A stretch of DNA of 64,000 nt from Pseudomonas mandelii (GTDB taxonomy: Bacteria; Pseudomonadota; Gammaproteobacteria; Pseudomonadales; Pseudomonadaceae): NCBI RefSeq assembly GCF_900106065.1, contig NZ_LT629796.1:6610501-6674500 (forward strand). The letters run 5' to 3'. Shown here one piece after another: positions 60,167-64,000 of the stretch; the first letter of the stretch is position 1; each line of letters starts with the position of its first letter. Made by a program: the position numbers and the translations under genes. The notes under the pieces are model-generated. The model saw only the letters and a list, made by a program, of their open reading frames with translations, ran no database searches and was not told where the DNA came from.

Positions 60167-60217
60167 GATACTTTTTTTACCGTCCCCGGGACACAGCCTG
60201 GCGATCAAAAAAGTATC
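60167..60217. promoter_or_regulatory. Long inverted repeat between the binding-protein and AraC genes
   Basis: GATACTTTTTT (60167-60177) and AAAAAAGTATC (60207-60217) are perfect 11-bp arms with a 29-nt gap. Its place between the divergent genes suggests an operator for the AraC regulator, or a promoter-proximal structure. Confidence 0.5.
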
Positions 60218-60309
60218 AGTGCCAAGCAATCCCCGAGCTAGCAAGCGCCAGGCAGGAAGGCGTATGTTGCCTGCATACGAACAACAAATAACAAAGAAAG
60301 AGACCTGCC

Positions 60310-61260
60310 ATGCCTGATAGCCGAGCCGCGCTGTTTGAACAGCGCCCCGCCGAACTGGAGGTCATTCTTCCCGAGCCCGATCATTGTTTTCGCTGGTATG
60401 AACACGACTACCCCTACTCCCTGGCTCGCTGGAATCACCACCCGGAATTCGAAATCCACCTGATCCGCCAAGGCAGCGGCAAGCTGGTTGCGGGCGATTA
60501 CATCGGCGCATTCGGTGCCGGACATGTGGCGCTGATCGGCCCTGATCTGCCCCATGACTGGATAGGCGATCTGGCACCCGGCGAGTTCCTGGCAGGACGC
60601 GATGTGGTTCTGCAATTCGACGGTGCCGCGATTCTGGCCTTGCGTGAAACGATGCCCGAACTGGGCGAGCTTCAGCACCTGTTTGAACGTGCACGCCGGG
60701 GCCTGGAGTTCTGCGGCGCAACGGCTGTGCAGGCCGCACATCTGCTGGAAGACATTGGCCCCGCTCAGGGGCTCGAACGCCTGATTCTGTTTCTGCAACT
60801 GATCAATGCACTGATGAAAGCGCCCTCCCAAGACGTCCATGTGCTCGCCAGCGCTTACTACGCGCCAACCCTGGATGCCCAAAGCTCCGAGCGCATCCAC
60901 AAGGCCTTTGACTACTTGTTGACCGAGCTCACAGGCGACATTCGCCTATCGGTGATTGCCCAGCGCCTGAACATGAGCGAGCCCGGTTTTTCGCGCTTCT
61001 TCAAGCGAGTCACCGGCCACGGTTTCATCGACCTGATGCGCAAGCTCAGGGTTCAGCGTGCCTGCCGGCTACTGTTGCAAACCGAGATGTCAGTGGCGGG
61101 CATCTGTTTTGAAGTGGGCTATGAAAACCTGTCCAACTTCAATCGGCACTTCCGTATCGAAATGGACCAGACCCCGAGTGAATACCGTCGCGGTTCGGCG
61201 ATGACCCTGTTCAATCGCAACGGTCCCCACGCCTCCCTGCCGTTCACCAAAGCCCATTGA
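60310..61260 (+). CDS. AraC-family regulator (MtlR-like)
   Basis: A 316-residue activator: a cupin-like N-terminal half (WNHHPEFEIHLIRQGSGKLVAGDYIGAFGAGHVALIGPDLPHDW) and the C-terminal double HTH (LSVIAQRLNMSEPGFSRFFKRVTGHGF ... AGICFEVGYENLSNFNRHFRIEMDQTPSEYRR). The length and the N-terminal pattern are those of MtlR, the polyol-responsive activator of P. fluorescens. Divergent from the binding-protein gene, as MtlR genes usually neighbour their operon. Confidence 0.88.
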   Translation: MPDSRAALFEQRPAELEVILPEPDHCFRWYEHDYPYSLARWNHHPEFEIHLIRQGSGKLVAGDYIGAFGAGHVALIGPDLPHDWIGDLAPGEFLAGRDVVLQFDGAAILALRETMPELGELQHLFERARRGLEFCGATAVQAAHLLEDIGPAQGLERLILFLQLINALMKAPSQDVHVLASAYYAPTLDAQSSERIHKAFDYLLTELTGDIRLSVIAQRLNMSEPGFSRFFKRVTGHGFIDLMRKLRVQRACRLLLQTEMSVAGICFEVGYENLSNFNRHFRIEMDQTPSEYRRGSAMTLFNRNGPHASLPFTKAH

Positions 61261-61309
61261 ATGAGCGATGCGAGCCAGTCGGTTCAACCTGGACTCGCTT
61301 CCATTGCGA

Positions 61310-62455
61310 TCAAACCGCCGGCTGATGACTGGTCACACAGTGAATCCCTCCGCCACCCGCCGCGACGGCGTCGATATTGAGCTGTACCACCTCCCGGTCC
61401 GGGTACAGCTGCGACAACAGTTCAAAGGCCTTCGTATCCGCCGCCTTGTCACCAAACTCAGGGGAAATGACCGCGCCATTCACCAGAAAGTAGTTGATGT
61501 ATCCGGCAGCAAAGTCCGGGTTGTTGCGGGTGAACTGACTTTTGCGCGGATTGAGCGGTGGCGACAAGGTATGCACCTGCAGCTTGCGGCCATCCGCATC
61601 GGTGGCGTTTTTAAGGATGTCCAGGTGCGCCAATGTCACGTTCCGGTCGTATGAATCGGGGTCGTTGTCGAGGTTGGCGACCACCACGCCCGGCTTGACG
61701 AAACGCGCATAGAAATCGACATGGGCGTCAGTGATGTCCTTGCCCTTGATGCCCGGCAACCAGATGATTTTACGCAACCCCAAACGGTCTTTCAGTTCCT
61801 GCTCGACCTCGGCTTTGGTCCAGTCGGGGTTGCGGTTGCGGTTGATCCAGCTGCTTTCGGTCATGATCCCCGTGCCGTGGCCATCCACTTCGATACCGCC
61901 GCCCTCGCCCACCAGTTCGCTGCGCAGATAACGTGCCTGCGTAGTCTCGGCCACCAAAGCGGCCACTTGCGCATCCTCGTCATGCTGCTGTTTGTTGCCC
62001 CAGCCGTTGAAGTTGAAATCAACGGCGCCGAGTCCGCCTTCGCCATCGATGACAAAATTGGCGCTGATATCGCGCATCCAGATGTCGTCAAGCTCAGTGG
62101 TGACGTAGGTGATATTGGCCGTGCCGCACTGTCGTTCGGCCAGACGCCGCTCGCCCTGGCGGCAGAACACGGTGACCGGCTCATAGCGGGCGATGGTGCG
62201 GGCGATCAGGCCCATGGTCGCTTGCACTTCGGGCGTGAAATCCTCCCAGATGGCGCTCTGTGCGCCGAACGCGATGAAGGCCCGTTCGTGTCGGTCGCCC
62301 TCGTCCGGCATGCGCCAACGACCTTGTGTCGCCGCGTGCACGGGCGCAAAGCTGAAGCCGAGGGAAGCTGCGGCGCCGAGACCGGCAATCACCGACACCT
62401 GCTTGATGAAATCCCGACGTGTCGGGCTGTGTTGATCCTTGTCTGAAGCACTCAT
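61310..62455 (-). CDS. Tat-exported agmatine deiminase-family protein
   Basis: A 381-residue protein. Residues 1-42 are a twin-arginine signal (SPTRRDFIKQVSVIAGLGAAASLGFSF) cleaved near VHAATQ. The rest is a guanidine-modifying-fold agmatine deiminase domain: DDIWMRDISANFVID, GEGGGIEVDGHGTGIMTESSWINRNRNPDW and the active Cys373 in GGGGIHCVTSHQP. Usual AguA is cytoplasmic; this copy should act in the periplasm on external agmatine. ATG 62455 overlaps the stop of the binding-protein gene by 4 nt. Confidence 0.9.
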   Translation of the reverse strand: MSASDKDQHSPTRRDFIKQVSVIAGLGAAASLGFSFAPVHAATQGRWRMPDEGDRHERAFIAFGAQSAIWEDFTPEVQATMGLIARTIARYEPVTVFCRQGERRLAERQCGTANITYVTTELDDIWMRDISANFVIDGEGGLGAVDFNFNGWGNKQQHDEDAQVAALVAETTQARYLRSELVGEGGGIEVDGHGTGIMTESSWINRNRNPDWTKAEVEQELKDRLGLRKIIWLPGIKGKDITDAHVDFYARFVKPGVVVANLDNDPDSYDRNVTLAHLDILKNATDADGRKLQVHTLSPPLNPRKSQFTRNNPDFAAGYINYFLVNGAVISPEFGDKAADTKAFELLSQLYPDREVVQLNIDAVAAGGGGIHCVTSHQPAV

Positions 62456-63549
62456 TTCGCTGTCGCCGTCTTGAATTTGGTCCAGGTGCGCATCCGCGCC
62501 CGCATGTCGGATTGGGGAATGTCCTTGCCCGGAATCAGCCGCGCATAGGTGGCCTCATCGAGGTAAATATCCGGGTTGTTGCGCATCGTCGCATCGACGT
62601 CCGGGCGGGCCTTGGCGTTGGATGTCGGGTAGCCGGTGAAATTGCTGATGGCCGCCATGTTCTGCGGGCGCATGACGAAGTTGATGAACGCGTAGGCGTA
62701 CTCCGGGTGTTTGGCGTCGACCGGAATGGCCATGGTGTCCATCCACACGGTCGTGCCTTCGCGGGGAATGCGGTACTCGAAACGAGTGTGCTTGCCGGCG
62801 CTGTCCGAGGTGCGTTGTGCCTGGGTCATGTCGCCGCTGTAACCGAGGGACAGGCACAGGTTGCCGTTGACCAGATCGGTCACGGGTTGCGACTGGAACT
62901 TGCGAATGTGCGGTCGCAGCTTCATCAGCAACTCACTCGCTGCGGCCAGGTCTTCAGGCTTGGCGCTGCGCGGTTCACGCCCAAGGTAGTTGAGCACCAC
63001 CGCCAGCACTTCGTCCGGCGAGTCGATTATCGAGATGCCGCAATCGGCAAATTTCGCCGCCAGTTCCGGTTTGAACAGCATGTCCAGGCTGTTGACCGGG
63101 GCGTCGGGCGAACGCTGTTTGACCTGTTCGTCATTGTAGGTCAGGCCGATGGTGCCCCAGGTGTAGGGGACGGTGGCCTGGCTCGACGTTTCGTACTGCC
63201 TGCGCAGCTTCTGCAAACCGGGTTCGATGTCGTCCACAGCGGTGAGTTTTGAGCGATCCAGCGGCAGCAGACTGCCGGCGCGCATCAAGCGTTCGGCGAC
63301 GGTGTCGCCGGGGAAGATCAGGTCATAACCACTGCCGCCGGCGAGCATCTTGGCCTCCAGGGTTTCGCTGCCGTCCATGACGTCGTAGATCACCTTGATC
63401 CCGGTTTCGGCAGTGAATCTGGCGAGGGTGTCTTCGGCGAAGTAATCGGCCCAGTTGTAGAGCCGCAGGGTCTTCTCTTCGGCGTGCAGCGGCGACGAGG
63501 CGATTGCCCATCCCAAGGCGCCGAGCAACAGCTTGCGGGGAATGCGCAT
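62452..63549 (-). CDS. Polyamine ABC transporter substrate-binding protein (PotF/SpuD-like)
   Basis: A 365-residue periplasmic binding protein: signal peptide MRIPRKLLLGALGWAIASSPLHAEE, then LRLYNWADYFAEDTLARFTAETGIKVIYDVMDGSETLEAKMLAG, the signature of putrescine/spermidine binders, with WGTIGLTYN and WMDTMAIPV later. ATG 63549. It lies between aguB and the agmatine deiminase gene, 1 bp after aguB and overlapping the deiminase, so uptake and breakdown are linked. No permeases in view. Confidence 0.92.
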   Translation of the reverse strand: MRIPRKLLLGALGWAIASSPLHAEEKTLRLYNWADYFAEDTLARFTAETGIKVIYDVMDGSETLEAKMLAGGSGYDLIFPGDTVAERLMRAGSLLPLDRSKLTAVDDIEPGLQKLRRQYETSSQATVPYTWGTIGLTYNDEQVKQRSPDAPVNSLDMLFKPELAAKFADCGISIIDSPDEVLAVVLNYLGREPRSAKPEDLAAASELLMKLRPHIRKFQSQPVTDLVNGNLCLSLGYSGDMTQAQRTSDSAGKHTRFEYRIPREGTTVWMDTMAIPVDAKHPEYAYAFINFVMRPQNMAAISNFTGYPTSNAKARPDVDATMRNNPDIYLDEATYARLIPGKDIPQSDMRARMRTWTKFKTATAK

Positions 63550-63550
63550 A

Positions 63551-64000
63551 TCAAACTCCTTGAGTGTTCCAGCGTGCATGAAGGTGACGACCGTCCTGAC
63601 TCAGCAACGCCCCGTACATGTCCGGGCGACGGTCGCGGTAGATGCCCCAGCTCAGGCGTTCTTCGCGCATGGCGTGCAAGTCCAGGCTGTGGACCAGCAC
63701 GCCGCTGCTGTCGCGATCAGCCTCGGCGAGCAACTTGCCCTTGTGGTTGCAGATAAACGACGAGCCGTAGAAGCTCATTTGCAAGGCCGCATCGGTGGTC
63801 GCCACCTCGCGACCGACGCGATTGGCCGCCACCACCGGCAGGATGTTCGCAGCGGCATGGCCACGCATGGTCATCTGCCAGTGGTCACGGGAATCCAGCG
63901 CTGCACACCCCGGCTCAGAGCCGATGGCGGTGGGAAACAGCAAGACTTCGGCGCCCATCAACGCCAGGCAGCGGGCGGTCTCGGGGAACCACTGATCCCA
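63551..64000 (-). CDS. aguB: N-carbamoylputrescine amidase, C-terminal part (cut by right edge)
   Basis: The last 149 residues of a nitrilase-fold amidase. WDQWFPETARCLALMGAEVLLFPTAIGSEP at the visible start follows the catalytic Cys, which lies just outside the window, and QMTMRGHAAANILPVVAANRVG matches AguB. It hydrolyses N-carbamoylputrescine to putrescine, CO2 and ammonia. With the deiminase gene this makes the agmatine-to-putrescine pathway. The start is beyond base 64000. Confidence 0.9.
   Translation of the reverse strand, partial: WDQWFPETARCLALMGAEVLLFPTAIGSEPGCAALDSRDHWQMTMRGHAAANILPVVAANRVGREVATTDAALQMSFYGSSFICNHKGKLLAEADRDSSGVLVHSLDLHAMREERLSWGIYRDRRPDMYGALLSQDGRHLHARWNTQGV

Overview
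The window reads as a chromosomal segment of a Pseudomonas, most likely of the P. fluorescens group. This is inferred from high GC, the codon style and the gene content: a canonical cydAB with cydP and cydX, agmatine/polyamine genes, a mannitol-type regulator with a sugar-binding protein, many LysR regulators and REP-like intergenic repeats. I saw no rRNA, tRNA, CRISPR array or prophage. One complete insertion sequence is present.

Layout. 1-6.3 kb: a 5-oxoproline (pxp) operon with a biotin carboxylase pair and a permease, divergent from a LysR gene. 6.4-11.4 kb: an orphan amino-acid binding protein, the first 13-residue-repeat secreted protein, a small cupin, and a LysR/azoreductase pair. 11.5-21.1 kb: a sulfide island. 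The minus-strand operon holds persulfide dioxygenase, a rhodanese-like/SQR fusion, TauE, a PmpAB-like pair and a YgaP-like protein. The plus strand holds a FisR-type sigma-54 activator and a cydP-cydA-cydB-cydX-ybgE bd-oxidase operon. 21.2-28 kb: HxlR/nitrilase/GFA, two secreted Gly-rich proteins, an Xre/RES toxin-antitoxin pair, a frameshifted lipoprotein, and a TetR gene with a small membrane protein. 28.2-31.9 kb: a TonB siderophore receptor cut by an ISL3-family IS with a perfect 8-bp target duplication. 32-40.9 kb: a LacI-controlled sugar operon and assorted single genes. 41-54.7 kb: regulators paired with likely targets (LysR/EamA, LysR/RidA, an RclR-like AraC with an RclC-like protein), chorismate mutase, the second 13-residue-repeat protein, an OhrR-like regulator, an ABC exporter and TrmK. 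54.7-56.5 kb: a small ArsR-controlled operon. 56.6-61.3 kb: polyol/sugar genes (galactose dehydrogenase-like, sorbitol dehydrogenase-like, binding protein, AraC). 61.3-64 kb: a polyamine operon (Tat-exported agmatine deiminase, spermidine/putrescine binding protein, N-carbamoylputrescine amidase) running off the right edge.

How the genes work together. The clearest system is the sulfide island. SQR oxidises sulfide to persulfide and passes electrons to quinone, persulfide dioxygenase makes sulfite, and TauE can export it. Cytochrome bd, which is known to resist sulfide, can re-oxidise the quinol. Both transcription units have a GG-N10-GC sigma-54 promoter, and each promoter has ACTGCCA/TGGCAGT palindromes about 100 bp upstream. 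The regulator between them carries the three-cysteine spacing of FisR. The second unusual element is a pair of near-identical secreted proteins built of 8 and 10 copies of a 13-residue unit, 40 kb apart in the same orientation. They share a leader that can pair over the ribosome-binding site.
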